NCBI RefSeq assembly: GCF_001428005.1
Contig: NZ_LMSB01000034.1
Location: 251,670 to 312,173 of the forward strand
DNA: 60,504 nt
Direction: 5' to 3'
DNA from: Arthrobacter sp. Soil736
Lineage (GTDB): Bacteria > Actinomycetota > Actinomycetes > Actinomycetales > Micrococcaceae
Shown here: positions 24,528 to 32,842 of the stretch, one piece after another
How positions within the stretch are numbered: position 1 is the first letter of the stretch
Layout: the number at the start of each line of letters is the position of its first letter
Made by a program: the position numbers and the translations under genes
Notes under the pieces: model-generated
Databases searched by the model: none
Seen by the model: only the letters and a program-made list of their open reading frames with translations
Told to the model about the DNA's origin: nothing

Positions 24528-25414
24528 TTGACTGCGCCGGCCGTCAGCCCGGCCACGATCTTGCGCTGGAACACCAGCACCAGAATGACGAGCGGAATGG
24601 TGACGATGGTGCCCGCCGCCATGATGGCCGTGTAGGGAATCTGGTTTGGCTGCGCCCCGGCGAAGTTGGCGATTGCCACCGTCACCGGCTGGGTCGCGTC
24701 GCTGGACAGCTGGCTGGCGATCAGGAATTCATTCCAGGAGGAGATGAACGCCAGGATCGCCGTGGTGAAGATGGCCGGCGCCGCCAGCGGCATAATCACC
24801 TTCCGGAACGCCTGGCCCTGCGTACAGCCGTCCACACGGGCCGATTCCTCCAGTTCCCACGGCATTTCGCGGAAAAACGAGGTCATGGTGTAGACCGTCA
24901 GCGGCAGGACAAACGAGATATTCGGGATGATCAGCGCCTGATAGGTGCCCATCCAGCCGATGTTGGTGAACAGCTGGAACAACGGGGTGATCAGGGCAAC
25001 GCCCGGGAACATGGAAGCACCCAGGATGAAGCCCAGCACCATGTACTTGAACCTGAAGTTCAGCCGGGCCAGTGCGTAGGCGGCGAACACACCGATGACC
25101 AGCGACACCAGGGTGACGACTCCACCGATGAACACGCTGTTCAGCAGGGCCTGGCCGAACCTGTTGCCAAACGACGTGTCGAACGCGGTATTGAAATTGT
25201 CCAGGGTGACGTGAGTGGGCAGGATCGAGGTGTCGTAGGTGAAGCCCACGTCGCGGAACGCGGTCACCACCATCCAGTACGCCGGGGCGAGGCACCAGAT
25301 CAGGACCACTGCCGCACTGATGTACGTGCGGCCCTGCGCCCATTTCTCCCGGTTCTGCGCGGCTTTCCTGCCCCTGTCCTGCTGCGCGCGCAGTTCGGTT
25401 GTCGCGGCGGTCAT
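24524..25414 (-). CDS. Carbohydrate ABC transporter permease (MalG type)
   Basis: A 296-residue inner-membrane permease with six membrane segments and the EAA loop in ELEESARVDGCTQGQAFRKV followed by IMPLAAPAIFTTAI. It forms the import channel with the MalF-type partner encoded just upstream (4-base ATGA overlap). The N-terminal basic/Gln-rich 35 residues are cytoplasmic. The operon has no ATPase gene, so a shared MsiK-like ATPase elsewhere is expected. Confidence 0.95.
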   Translation of the reverse strand: MTAATTELRAQQDRGRKAAQNREKWAQGRTYISAAVVLIWCLAPAYWMVVTAFRDVGFTYDTSILPTHVTLDNFNTAFDTSFGNRFGQALLNSVFIGGVVTLVSLVIGVFAAYALARLNFRFKYMVLGFILGASMFPGVALITPLFQLFTNIGWMGTYQALIIPNISFVLPLTVYTMTSFFREMPWELEESARVDGCTQGQAFRKVIMPLAAPAIFTTAILAFISSWNEFLIASQLSSDATQPVTVAIANFAGAQPNQIPYTAIMAAGTIVTIPLVILVLVFQRKIVAGLTAGAVK

Positions 25415-26448
25415 TTCTTCCCCTTACCGGTGGCGCCGCTTTGCTCCACAACATTCGCTCCGAGGAAGCGGACGAAAATGAAAGCGACAAGAAAGATGAT
25501 GATGAACGTGATGGTCGACAACGCCGCGGCAGAGTTGAAGCCTTGCCTGATCTGGTTGATCACCAGGATCGACAGCGTTGTGGTGTTGTTGGCGCCGCCC
25601 GTGAGGATGTAGGGAAGGTCGAACATCCGGAGCGCATCAAGCGTGCGGAAGAGGACGGCGACCATGAGCGCCGGCTTAACCAGCGGGAGGGTGATCATCC
25701 GGAACCGCTGCCAGGCCGAGGCACCGTCCACCTTGGCCGCCTCGTAGACCTCGGCCGGAATCATCTGCAGGCCCGCCAGGATCAGCAGCGCCATGAATGG
25801 CGTTGTCTTCCAGACATCGGCGATGATCACTGCCCACTTCGCCGGCCACTCGCTGCCGGTCCACAGAATAGTGGTGTTGAACAGCTTGTTGGCGATTCCT
25901 TCGAAGGCGAAGATGAAGAACCAGAGCTTTGCGGTCACGGCGGTGGGGATGGCCCACGGCACCAGTACAGCCGCACGAACAAGGCTCCGGCCCTTGAAGG
26001 TCCTGGCCATGATCATGGCCATCCAAAAGCCCAGGGCGGTCTCAAGCGCAACGGTGACGACAGTGAAGAAGAACGTGGTGGCGGTGGCCGACCAGAACTG
26101 GGCGCCCAGGGTGCCCGGCGGGCAGGCGACGGTTCCGCCGGCCGGCGCTGCACACTGCTGCGCGATCCAGTTCACGTAGTTCTGGACGCCGGCAGGGCCG
26201 CCGGCGGTGAAGAGTCCCGTGGCCGGATCGAGCCCGGCGTCTTTTTGGAAGGACATCACGATGGCACTGATGATCGGGTAAACGATCACAATGGCCAACG
26301 CGATGATCGTGGGGGCAAGGAGCCATGCGGCCCACCTGCCCTGGCTCAGGATCTGGTTGTCCTCACCAACGCCCTTGGGCCCGTGATGAATCGGGGTGCC
26401 GCCCGACGCCGGTGCTTTGACCGGCGTCGGGCCTACTTCGGTTGCCAT
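25411..26448 (-). CDS. Carbohydrate ABC transporter permease (MalF type)
   Basis: A 345-residue inner-membrane permease, longer than the MalG partner owing to a periplasmic loop around residues 85-125. The EAA loop is VYEAAKVDGASAWQRFRMIT, followed by LPLVKPALMVAVLFRTLDAL. The ATG at 26448, 7 bp after the binding protein stop, is preferred over the in-frame codon at 26469 that lies within the preceding gene. It works with the lipoprotein and MalG-type subunit in alpha-glucoside uptake. Confidence 0.94.
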   Translation of the reverse strand: MATEVGPTPVKAPASGGTPIHHGPKGVGEDNQILSQGRWAAWLLAPTIIALAIVIVYPIISAIVMSFQKDAGLDPATGLFTAGGPAGVQNYVNWIAQQCAAPAGGTVACPPGTLGAQFWSATATTFFFTVVTVALETALGFWMAMIMARTFKGRSLVRAAVLVPWAIPTAVTAKLWFFIFAFEGIANKLFNTTILWTGSEWPAKWAVIIADVWKTTPFMALLILAGLQMIPAEVYEAAKVDGASAWQRFRMITLPLVKPALMVAVLFRTLDALRMFDLPYILTGGANNTTTLSILVINQIRQGFNSAAALSTITFIIIFLVAFIFVRFLGANVVEQSGATGKGKK

Positions 26449-26455
26449 GGCAGAC

Positions 26456-27739
26456 CTACGATCCTGCACCGGCGGATTCGATGGACTTCTGCATGTCTGA
26501 CAGTGCAGTGTCCACGGGCTTCTCGCCCTTGATGGCTGAGTACGCGTTTTCCTGGATGGCCTTGGTTACCGCCGGGTAGAACGGGGTGACCGGGCGGGGA
26601 ACGGCGTTCTCAATGGACGTCTTCAGGACCGGCAGGTACGGAAGCTTGGCCACAAGTTCCTTGTCGGTGTACAGCGACCCCAGCACGGGGGCCAGCGAAC
26701 CCTGGGTTGCGTAGAACTTCTCGGATTCTTCCGAAGTCATGAACTTCAGGAAGTCCAGGGCAGTGGCCTTGTTCTTCGAGTAGACGCTGACAGCCAGGTT
26801 GTGGCCACCCAGCGAGGAGGCGCCGGGGCCGCTCGCGCCGGGGATCGGTGCGATGCCGAGCTTGTCCTTCACCGCAGACGAACCCTCGGTGGTAGCCAGG
26901 TTGTAGACGTAGGGCCAGTTGCGCAGGAACAGCAGCTTGCCGCTCTGGAACGCCTGCCGGCTCAGTTCCTCCTGGAAGGTGATGCCTTCCCTGGGGATGT
27001 TGCCGTCTGCGTATGCCTTGGCGAGGTTCTCCAGGCCGGCCTTGGCCTCGGGGGTGTTCAGGCTGGGCTTGCCGTCCTTGTCCAGGACCGATCCGCCGGC
27101 TGAGTTGATGGCCTCGGACGCGTTGACCGTCAGGCCCTCGTACTTGGTGAACTGGCCGGCGTAGCAGCCGATGTTGTTTTTCTTGGCGATGGAACACATG
27201 CTCATCATCTCGTCCCACGTCTTGGGCGGCGTGGGCACCAGGTCCTTGCGGTAGTACAGCAGAGCGCCGTCAGAGGTCTGAGGCGCGGCATACAGCGTGC
27301 CCTTGTACGTGCCACTGTCAACGGTTGGCTTCAGCATGGCGCTTGTGTCAATTGCCATCTTGTCCTTGAGCGGCTGCAGCCAGCCCTTGGCGGCGAACTC
27401 TGCTGTCCAAACGACGTCAACGTCAACAACGTCGTAACCGGCGTCCTTGGCCTGGAAGTGCTGCACGATGTCATCATGCTGCTGGTCGGCCTGGTCCGTC
27501 TGTTCCTTGAACGTGACCTTCTCGTTGGGGTGCGCGGCGTTCCACTTGGCGACCAGCGGCCGGACCACGTTGCTGTTGTCCTTGCCCTGCACGTACGTGA
27601 TGGGACCGCGCCCGTCAAGGCCGGCCGCGGCGTCGCCGCCACCTGCCGGGGTACCGCCTCCGCCGCCGCCACAGGCGGAGAGCGTCAGGGCGAGAATGCC
27701 GGCAGTTGCTACCGGGAGTAAGAACTTCGGGGTTTTCAT
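26456..27739 (-). CDS. Sugar-binding lipoprotein of the ABC importer
   Basis: A 427-residue lipoprotein: signal sequence with lipobox LTLSAC, Gly-rich linker, then a cluster-1 solute-binding protein fold (TYVQGKDNSNVVRPLVAKWN, PQTSDGALLYYRKDLVPTPP, SGPGASSLGGHNLAVSVYSK). It captures the oligosaccharide outside the membrane and hands it to the two permeases. Genetic neighbourhood with a GH13 alpha-glucosidase suggests maltose, sucrose or another alpha-glucoside. The gene is the first of its operon; its promoter region shares the LacI operator at 27828. Confidence 0.95.
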   Translation of the reverse strand: MKTPKFLLPVATAGILALTLSACGGGGGGTPAGGGDAAAGLDGRGPITYVQGKDNSNVVRPLVAKWNAAHPNEKVTFKEQTDQADQQHDDIVQHFQAKDAGYDVVDVDVVWTAEFAAKGWLQPLKDKMAIDTSAMLKPTVDSGTYKGTLYAAPQTSDGALLYYRKDLVPTPPKTWDEMMSMCSIAKKNNIGCYAGQFTKYEGLTVNASEAINSAGGSVLDKDGKPSLNTPEAKAGLENLAKAYADGNIPREGITFQEELSRQAFQSGKLLFLRNWPYVYNLATTEGSSAVKDKLGIAPIPGASGPGASSLGGHNLAVSVYSKNKATALDFLKFMTSEESEKFYATQGSLAPVLGSLYTDKELVAKLPYLPVLKTSIENAVPRPVTPFYPAVTKAIQENAYSAIKGEKPVDTALSDMQKSIESAGAGS

Positions 27740-27827
27740 TGGCAGGAGACTCCTCGCTGAGTGACATGAAAAAAACACGGTGCGGTTGATGTGGTGACAG
27801 TCACACTAGTAACGTTGCCGTGAGGAA

Positions 27828-27841
27828 TGCAAGCGTTTACA
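27828..27841. promoter_or_regulatory. LacI-type operator between importer operon and alpha-glucosidase
   Basis: TGCAAGCGTTTACA is a near-perfect 14-bp palindrome with the central CG of LacI-family sites. On the minus strand it overlaps TTGCAT, which with TAGTGT 18 bp further on forms a plausible promoter for the binding protein gene, so binding would block it. A site differing at one position lies upstream of the levansucrase gene (35437). Confidence 0.75.
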
Positions 27842-27866
27842 CCTAATTGTTACCGGAGAGGCAACC

Positions 27867-29843
27867 ATGACCCATCGCCCTACTTCAACGCCCGGTTCCG
27901 ACATCACGGCGTGGTGGGCCAGCGCCGTCGTCTATCAGATCTATCCCCGCTCCTTCGCTGACGGCAACGGGGACGGCATGGGCGATCTCCCCGGTGTGAC
28001 GGCGCGGTTGCCCTACCTTCAGAGGCTCGGCGTGGACGCGATCTGGCTGTCGCCGTTCTACAAATCTCCCCAGGCGGATGCCGGCTACGACGTTGCCGAC
28101 TACCGACAGGTGGACCCCATGTTTGGCCGGCTGAAAGACTTCGACGGCATGTTGCGGAAAGCTCACAGCCTGGGCCTGAAGGTCATCGTTGACCTGGTAC
28201 CGAACCACACTTCTGATGAACACGTCTGGTTCCAGGAGGCTCTGGCGGCCGCGCCGGGTTCGGCCGAGCGGGAGCGCTACATGTTCAGGCCCGGGAAGGA
28301 CCAGGTGGCGGGTTCCGGCGACGGAAACCTGGCGCCGAACAACTGGAAATCCATTTTCGGCGGTCCGGCGTGGACGCGGACCACGAATCCGGACGGATCT
28401 GCCGGCGACTGGTACCTGCACCTTTTCGACACCAAGCAGCCCGACCTGAACTGGGAGAACCCGGAAGTCCAGGAGGAGATGCGCTCGGTGCTGCGGTTCT
28501 GGCTGGACCGCGGAGTGGACGGCTTCCGCGTGGACGTGGCGCATGGCATGGTCAAGGAGGCCGGGCTCCCGGACTGGGACGGCGTGGCCGCCATGGTGGA
28601 GGGTTCGTCCGAGGCCGGGCACCTGCCGGACGCCCCGGGCGCGCATTCTGAAGCGGTGGAGCCGCACACGGCCCACCATCATCATGACCGCGCCGCCGAC
28701 GAGCGCTCCGGAGAGGACGCCGGGCACCAGCCAGTATCACCGTTGTACCCGCCGTCGCCCTTCTTTGACCAGGACGGCGTGCATGAGATCTACCGTGACT
28801 GGAACCGCGTGCTGGCCGGGTACGACGGTGACCGGATGCTGGTGGCCGAGGCCTGGGTGGAACCGGCGGAACGCCTGGCGCGGTACATCCGCAAGGACGA
28901 GATGCAGCAGGCCTTCAATTTCGATTTCCTCCTGGCCGGCTGGGACGCCCAGCGCATGGCGGTCGGCATCGAGGACTCCCTGGAGGCGGCCGCGTCGGTA
29001 GGGGCGCCGTCAACATGGGTCCTGAGCAACCACGACACCGTGCGCCACACCAGCCGCTTCGGACTGGCGGACCCCACCACGTTCCCGAAGGGCATTGCCG
29101 CGGAGGACGAGCAGCCCGATGCCGTGCTGGGCCTGGCCCGCGCCCGCGCTGCCACTTTGGTGTCCCTGGCGCTTCCGGGTTCGGCCTACGTGTACCAGGG
29201 CGAGGAGCTGGGCCTGCCGGAGCACACGACGCTGCCGGCCGAGGCCCGCCAGGACCCGACGTTCTTCCGCACCAACGGCATCGAGCGCGGACGCGACGGG
29301 TGCCGTGTCCCACTGCCATGGAAGTCCGGCGAGCCCGGCTACGGCTTCGCCGACGCCTACACCGGCGGGTCGTCCGACGGCGGATCGGGTCACCGCCCGC
29401 CGTCAGCCCCATGGCTGCCGCAACCCGAGTCGTTCCGCGACCTGGCCGCGGACCGGCAGGACGGCGTCGAGGGTTCAACGCTGGAGCTGTACCGCTCGGC
29501 GCTGTCGTTGCGCAAGAGCCACGGCCTGGGTTCGGGTTCGTTCTGCTGGGCCGACATGCACGATCCCGAGCTGGGCGTCCTGGCCTTCCAGAACCGTGAC
29601 ATCCTGGTGATCGCCAACATGGGCACTGAGCCGACTCCCGTGCCTGACGGTTACCGGGTGGCCCTTTCGAGTGCCAGTGCTGGCGCCGCCGAACCAGCCT
29701 TCGACGAACCGGCCGTTGTCGGGGCTGTTGCAGGACGGTCGGCGTTGGGCGCGGCCGCTGCGGCATCCGGAGTCCAGGCAGGTGGAACCGCGGATACCGC
29801 CGTCATTGCCCCCAACACGGCCGCGTACCTCGTGGCCGGTTAG
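27867..29843 (+). CDS. GH13 alpha-glucosidase
   Basis: A 658-residue cytoplasmic enzyme cleaving terminal alpha-glucosides brought in by the divergent importer. The (beta/alpha)8 barrel motifs are VDLVPNHTSDEHVWF, the nucleophile Asp223 in GFRVDVAHG, the acid/base Glu328 in LVAEAWVEP, and Asp390 in VLSNHDTVRHT. No signal peptide. Between barrel elements, residues about 238-297 form an unusual low-complexity insert rich in His, Asp, Glu and Pro, with a run of four histidines near residue 270. The C-terminal beta domain is followed by an Ala/Gly-rich tail. A second such insert (GGSSDGGSGHRPP) lies near residue 505. The divergent layout and LacI operator imply joint induction with the importer. 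Confidence 0.93.
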   Translation: MTHRPTSTPGSDITAWWASAVVYQIYPRSFADGNGDGMGDLPGVTARLPYLQRLGVDAIWLSPFYKSPQADAGYDVADYRQVDPMFGRLKDFDGMLRKAHSLGLKVIVDLVPNHTSDEHVWFQEALAAAPGSAERERYMFRPGKDQVAGSGDGNLAPNNWKSIFGGPAWTRTTNPDGSAGDWYLHLFDTKQPDLNWENPEVQEEMRSVLRFWLDRGVDGFRVDVAHGMVKEAGLPDWDGVAAMVEGSSEAGHLPDAPGAHSEAVEPHTAHHHHDRAADERSGEDAGHQPVSPLYPPSPFFDQDGVHEIYRDWNRVLAGYDGDRMLVAEAWVEPAERLARYIRKDEMQQAFNFDFLLAGWDAQRMAVGIEDSLEAAASVGAPSTWVLSNHDTVRHTSRFGLADPTTFPKGIAAEDEQPDAVLGLARARAATLVSLALPGSAYVYQGEELGLPEHTTLPAEARQDPTFFRTNGIERGRDGCRVPLPWKSGEPGYGFADAYTGGSSDGGSGHRPPSAPWLPQPESFRDLAADRQDGVEGSTLELYRSALSLRKSHGLGSGSFCWADMHDPELGVLAFQNRDILVIANMGTEPTPVPDGYRVALSSASAGAAEPAFDEPAVVGAVAGRSALGAAAAASGVQAGGTADTAVIAPNTAAYLVAG

Positions 29844-29863
29844 CCCCGCGCTCCGCCTCATAA

Positions 29864-29905
29864 CCGAAGAGCGCTGCGTTCCGAAAGGAACGCAGCGCTC
29901 TTCGG
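29864..29905. terminator. 19-bp perfect hairpin with GAAA loop after the alpha-glucosidase gene
   Basis: CCGAAGAGCGCTGCGTTCC and its exact complement surround GAAA, a stable GNRA-type tetraloop, just after the stop codon. There is no T-tract, so it may end transcription with Rho, or protect the 3' end of the mRNA, rather than act as a classical intrinsic terminator. Confidence 0.8.
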
Positions 29906-29980
29906 GGCTCCGGCGGGACGGTGCACGCCGGACGCTTCTACAGGGACGCGGCAGGTGAGCCCGCGGACCCGGTGGTCCCG

Positions 29981-30295
29981 CTAGTTGCCGCCCTTGAACA
30001 GGCCGGCGATCCTGGCACCGAGGCCCTTGACGTTCTCGGCAACGCCTCCCGCAATTTCCTTGGCATTCCCGGCAACGTCACTGGCAAGTTCCTTGGCGTT
30101 GTCCGCAACATCTCCGGAGAGGAATTCTTTGACATTTTCCGTGGCCTGGCCGGCGAATTCCTTGGCGTGGCCGGCTGCCTCACCAGCAAATTCCTTCACA
30201 TTTCCGGTTGCCTCACCGGCAAATTCCTTGGCGTGGCCAACCGCGTTTTCGAGTCCGTCCTTGGCAGCCTGGTTTCCTGATACTTCATCGCTCAC
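29981..30295 (-). CDS. LEA-like 11-residue repeat protein
   Basis: A 104-residue hydrophilic protein made almost entirely of 11-residue repeats, such as AVGHAKEFAGE, ATGNVKEFAGE, AAGHAKEFAGQ, ATENVKEFLSG, DVAGNAKEIAG. The pattern is close to the group 3 LEA motif (TAQAAKEKAGE) found in desiccation-tolerance proteins and gives an amphipathic helix with Phe/Leu/Ile on one face. The start GTG 30295 has AAGGAGA at the right spacing; it ends with a Gly/Lys tail. It follows the Asp23 stress operon on the same strand, 158 bp after its last gene. A stress-protectant or membrane-associated role is inferred, not shown. Confidence 0.8.
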   Translation of the reverse strand: MSDEVSGNQAAKDGLENAVGHAKEFAGEATGNVKEFAGEAAGHAKEFAGQATENVKEFLSGDVADNAKELASDVAGNAKEIAGGVAENVKGLGARIAGLFKGGN

Positions 30296-30453
30296 AGTGT
30301 TCTCCTTGTCGACGGGCTTGGCCGGGGTGATGGCCCGGCCAGGGCAGTGGCGGCACGGGGCAACCACCGGCCCTCGTGTTTCAACCTAGGGCCTTGATGA
30401 TCCCCTGGCCAAACCGTCCGGCCATGACGCGTCATGAGGCAAAGAATGCTAGG

Positions 30454-31065
30454 TCAACGGACGCGCTCCGCACGGCTGAAGCGGGTGCGGGCACCCGCGG
30501 CGATGTGCACCAGCACCGGCGTCCGCTGGCCCACCACGGTTTCCAGTGCGGCCACCAGTGCCGAGGTGTCCGCGGCGAGAACCTGCGGTGGCACTCCCGG
30601 CCTGGGGTGCAGTCGGATCTTTAGGGCAGGCTGCCCGCGGACCTCGTACGTGGCAACCGTGGCACCCGCCACGTCGGGGCGTTCAGCCAGCGCATTCTTC
30701 AGCGCCTGTTCGGCCACGCCGCTTCCGATCCGTATGTCGCCAGGAACGCCGCCAGGGTCCTCGGCAGCCAGCAGGAGGTCGGTGCGGCCCTTTCCCTGCT
30801 GGGCGACCCAGGCCACCATGAGGCCGATCAGCACAACCAGGACCAGGGCCAGGACGATCCAAAGCCAGCTTTCCGTCCGGCCCGGGAACCGCGTGCCCTC
30901 AAACACCCGGTTGGCGCCGTCCCACACGCTCCGCGACCAGGACTGCCACCACGTCCCGACGGCGGGAACAGTGGCCAGCAGCATGAGCAGGATCCCCACC
31001 GACAGGAGCTTGAATCCCAGGATCCCGATGAGGATCCTGTTGAGGATCCTGGGCGTGCTGGTCAT
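30454..31065 (-). CDS. AmaP-like membrane protein of the alkaline-shock cluster
   Basis: A 203-residue protein with two N-terminal membrane segments (ILIGILGFKLLSVGILLMLL and LWIVLALVLVVLIGLMVAWV) and a cytoplasmic C-terminal domain. Topology and place resemble AmaP, the membrane anchor of Asp23 in Staphylococcus, though the sequence is diverged. Its ATG overlaps the stop of the DUF6286 gene (ATGA). It is the last gene of the five-gene overlapping operon and probably anchors the two Asp23-family proteins to the membrane. Confidence 0.8.
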   Translation of the reverse strand: MTSTPRILNRILIGILGFKLLSVGILLMLLATVPAVGTWWQSWSRSVWDGANRVFEGTRFPGRTESWLWIVLALVLVVLIGLMVAWVAQQGKGRTDLLLAAEDPGGVPGDIRIGSGVAEQALKNALAERPDVAGATVATYEVRGQPALKIRLHPRPGVPPQVLAADTSALVAALETVVGQRTPVLVHIAAGARTRFSRAERVR

Positions 31066-31712
31066 GCGCCGATCACCCCCGACATCGCGAGATTGATCCG
31101 TACCTGGGGCATGGGAACCGGTGCCATGGAACGCAGTTCGTCCTCGACCGCCTCACGGATTGCGTTCTCGCTGACCGGCACGCCGGACGTGGGGCGGACG
31201 TTCACTACGGCCTGCCGCTGGGACACCACCACCATGACCTGTTCCTGGGTGACGTTCGCCGCCAGCCGGGCCCGGCGCGCAAGGGCTGAAGCGATGATTT
31301 CGTCATCAACCACCACGGCTATGCGCGGGTCCTCAAGCAAGTGCCGGGCCCGGCGGCCCGGCAGGACGGCGCTGAGGAAGAAGAACAGACCCGCCGCTGC
31401 GGTCACGGCCCCCGTGACCCCCAAGAGGAGCGGAGGCATTCCGCCCGGCAGCGCGACGATCCGATCCGCCGCCGTGTGGGGATCGATAAGCCAGGGCGGC
31501 TGGCCGATGGCGCGCACCCCGGACTCAAGGAGTGCGTAAAGGCAGAGGAGAACCACCAGGGCCGCGGCGAGCCCGGCCGCTGCCGCACGGGAGGAATGCG
31601 TCTCCCGGCGCAGGACTCTCTTCATATCGAACGGGGCGGCATGCGCCGGGCCGGCCGCGCCCTCTCCGGGTACGTCCCCCGCCTCGCTCTGCTGTTCAAT
31701 GACGGAACTCAA
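31062..31712 (-). CDS. DUF6286-type membrane protein
   Basis: About 216 residues: a 30-residue N-terminal cytoplasmic part, the basic block MKRVLRRETHSSR, two membrane segments (AAAAGLAAALVVLLCLYALL and LLLGVTGAVTAAAGLFFFLS) and a C-terminal domain rich in beta strands ending RINLAMSGVIGA. Such proteins accompany Asp23 genes in actinobacteria. The start is a judgement: TTG 31712 gives a 4-base TTGA overlap with the gene before, like every other junction in this operon; ATG 31625 is the first ATG. Confidence 0.75.
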   Translation of the reverse strand: MSSVIEQQSEAGDVPGEGAAGPAHAAPFDMKRVLRRETHSSRAAAAGLAAALVVLLCLYALLESGVRAIGQPPWLIDPHTAADRIVALPGGMPPLLLGVTGAVTAAAGLFFFLSAVLPGRRARHLLEDPRIAVVVDDEIIASALARRARLAANVTQEQVMVVVSQRQAVVNVRPTSGVPVSENAIREAVEDELRSMAPVPMPQVRINLAMSGVIGA

Positions 31713-32092
31713 CGAACCCGGCCCCTCTCCGTGACGTGCGCCCCGCTGATGCGGATGTCCACCCTGCTCAACCGTGCACCGCTGAGTTCGGTGACCTTGG
31801 TAAGGATGTCGGATTTGGCGGAGACGGCCCTCTGCCAGATTGACCCGCCGAACACTGAGACACGTTCCGGATCGCGGATAACGGCCGTCAGGCCGGGAAT
31901 CTTGATAGGCGTGACGAGAGACAAAGCCAGCAGGCCGTCGTCGTCCGACCACTCTGCGCGCACGTCATGGGCCGGGACGCCCAGGGATTCGGCGGCGGCG
32001 GCCTTGGCCAGGCTGGTGAGGGCCTGGGTGCTGATCCGGTTGTGGCCGCTGTACAGCCGGCTCGGCGTGGCTGCTTCGGCTGCCTGGCTCAT
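31709..32092 (-). CDS. Second Asp23-like protein of the cluster
   Basis: A 127-residue cytoplasmic protein. The segment NRISTQALTSLAKAAAAESL and the strand pattern LALSLVTPIKIPGLTAVIRD and SRVDIRISGAHV resemble the Asp23/Gls24 fold, more diverged than the protein encoded at 32277. It lies between DUF2273 and DUF6286 genes with 4-base overlaps at both ends, so stoichiometric expression with them is likely. A role as a partner or scaffold at the membrane is inferred. Confidence 0.75.
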   Translation of the reverse strand: MSQAAEAATPSRLYSGHNRISTQALTSLAKAAAAESLGVPAHDVRAEWSDDDGLLALSLVTPIKIPGLTAVIRDPERVSVFGGSIWQRAVSAKSDILTKVTELSGARLSRVDIRISGAHVTERGRVR

Positions 32093-32280
32093 GATGAGGA
32101 GCGCCGGCCGCTAAGGGCGTCGATGACGCTGCGCAGGTCCAGTTTCCCTTCTGCGGCGCGGCCCAGGAGGGCACCGATGCCCATGAACAGCAGGGAGACC
32201 AGGAAGCCCCACAGACCGAACTGGAGGGACATGAACGCCACGAACGCACCGATTGCGATGCCTACGACCGTCAGGCTCAC
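32089..32280 (-). CDS. DUF2273 small membrane protein
   Basis: A 63-residue protein with two membrane segments (VVGIAIGAFVAFMSLQFGLW and GFLVSLLFMGIGALLGRAAE) and a short tail GKLDLRSVIDALSGR, the typical DUF2273 form found next to Asp23 genes in Firmicutes and actinobacteria. GTG start overlaps the preceding stop (GTGA) and its own stop overlaps the next ATG. Likely part of a membrane-bound Asp23 complex. Confidence 0.88.
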   Translation of the reverse strand: MSLTVVGIAIGAFVAFMSLQFGLWGFLVSLLFMGIGALLGRAAEGKLDLRSVIDALSGRRSSS

Positions 32281-32735
32281 AGGACCGCCTCCCTTTCAGT
32301 CACAGCCGGCGCCCCCGCGGGCTTCGGCGGCGGCGCTATGTAAACGTCGTTGATTTCGACGTTCACTTCGATGACCTGCAGGCCAACGAGTTTTTCGACC
32401 GCCGAATAGACGGCCGCCCGGACCTGGTTGGCCAGGGAATGCAACGGCGTGCCGTATGCCGCCACCAGCGTAATGTCGACGGCAACCTGGGTCTCGCCGA
32501 CCTCGGCGTGCACCCCGGCGGCATGGTCCGAGCTGCCCACGGCGTCGCGGATGGCGCCCAGCGCCCGTGAGGAGCCCGTTCCCAAGGAATACACTCCGGG
32601 CACGGCGCGGGCGGCAATTCCCGCGACCTTGGCCACTGCCGTCTCAGAGATGATGGTGCGGCCGCCGGCCGCGGGCCGGCTTAGGGCCGCCTCCGCGCGG
32701 ACTCCGGCGGAGGGTTGTGGGTTCTGGTATTCCAT
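32277..32735 (-). CDS. Asp23/Gls24 family envelope stress protein
   Basis: A 152-residue cytoplasmic Asp23/Gls24 protein and first gene of the cluster. Family blocks are GRTIISETAVAKVAGIAARA, VPGVYSL, AVDITLVAAYGTPLHSLANQ and VEKLVGLQVIEVNVEINDVY. In Staphylococcus Asp23 is abundant, sigma-B controlled and tethered to the membrane by AmaP. ATG 32735 is preceded by GAAGGGGA; the ORF is open to 32762 without homology. The five genes 32735 to 30454 overlap by four bases at each junction and must be one transcript. Confidence 0.92.
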   Translation of the reverse strand: MEYQNPQPSAGVRAEAALSRPAAGGRTIISETAVAKVAGIAARAVPGVYSLGTGSSRALGAIRDAVGSSDHAAGVHAEVGETQVAVDITLVAAYGTPLHSLANQVRAAVYSAVEKLVGLQVIEVNVEINDVYIAPPPKPAGAPAVTEREAVL

Positions 32736-32842
32736 CAGGCGCTCCCCTTCTGTTGAACACAACCCTATCCCTTAGGTCCGACAACGTCAGGGGCGCAGCG
32801 CGCCGGATTCGCCCGCAGTTCCAGAAGGTATCCGCCGGTGCT

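Noticed and set aside
29921..30280. Plus-strand frames opposite the LEA-like gene with apparent FLG repeats
   Set aside because: The repeats are the complement of the 11-mer repeats of the real gene; no ribosome site fits.
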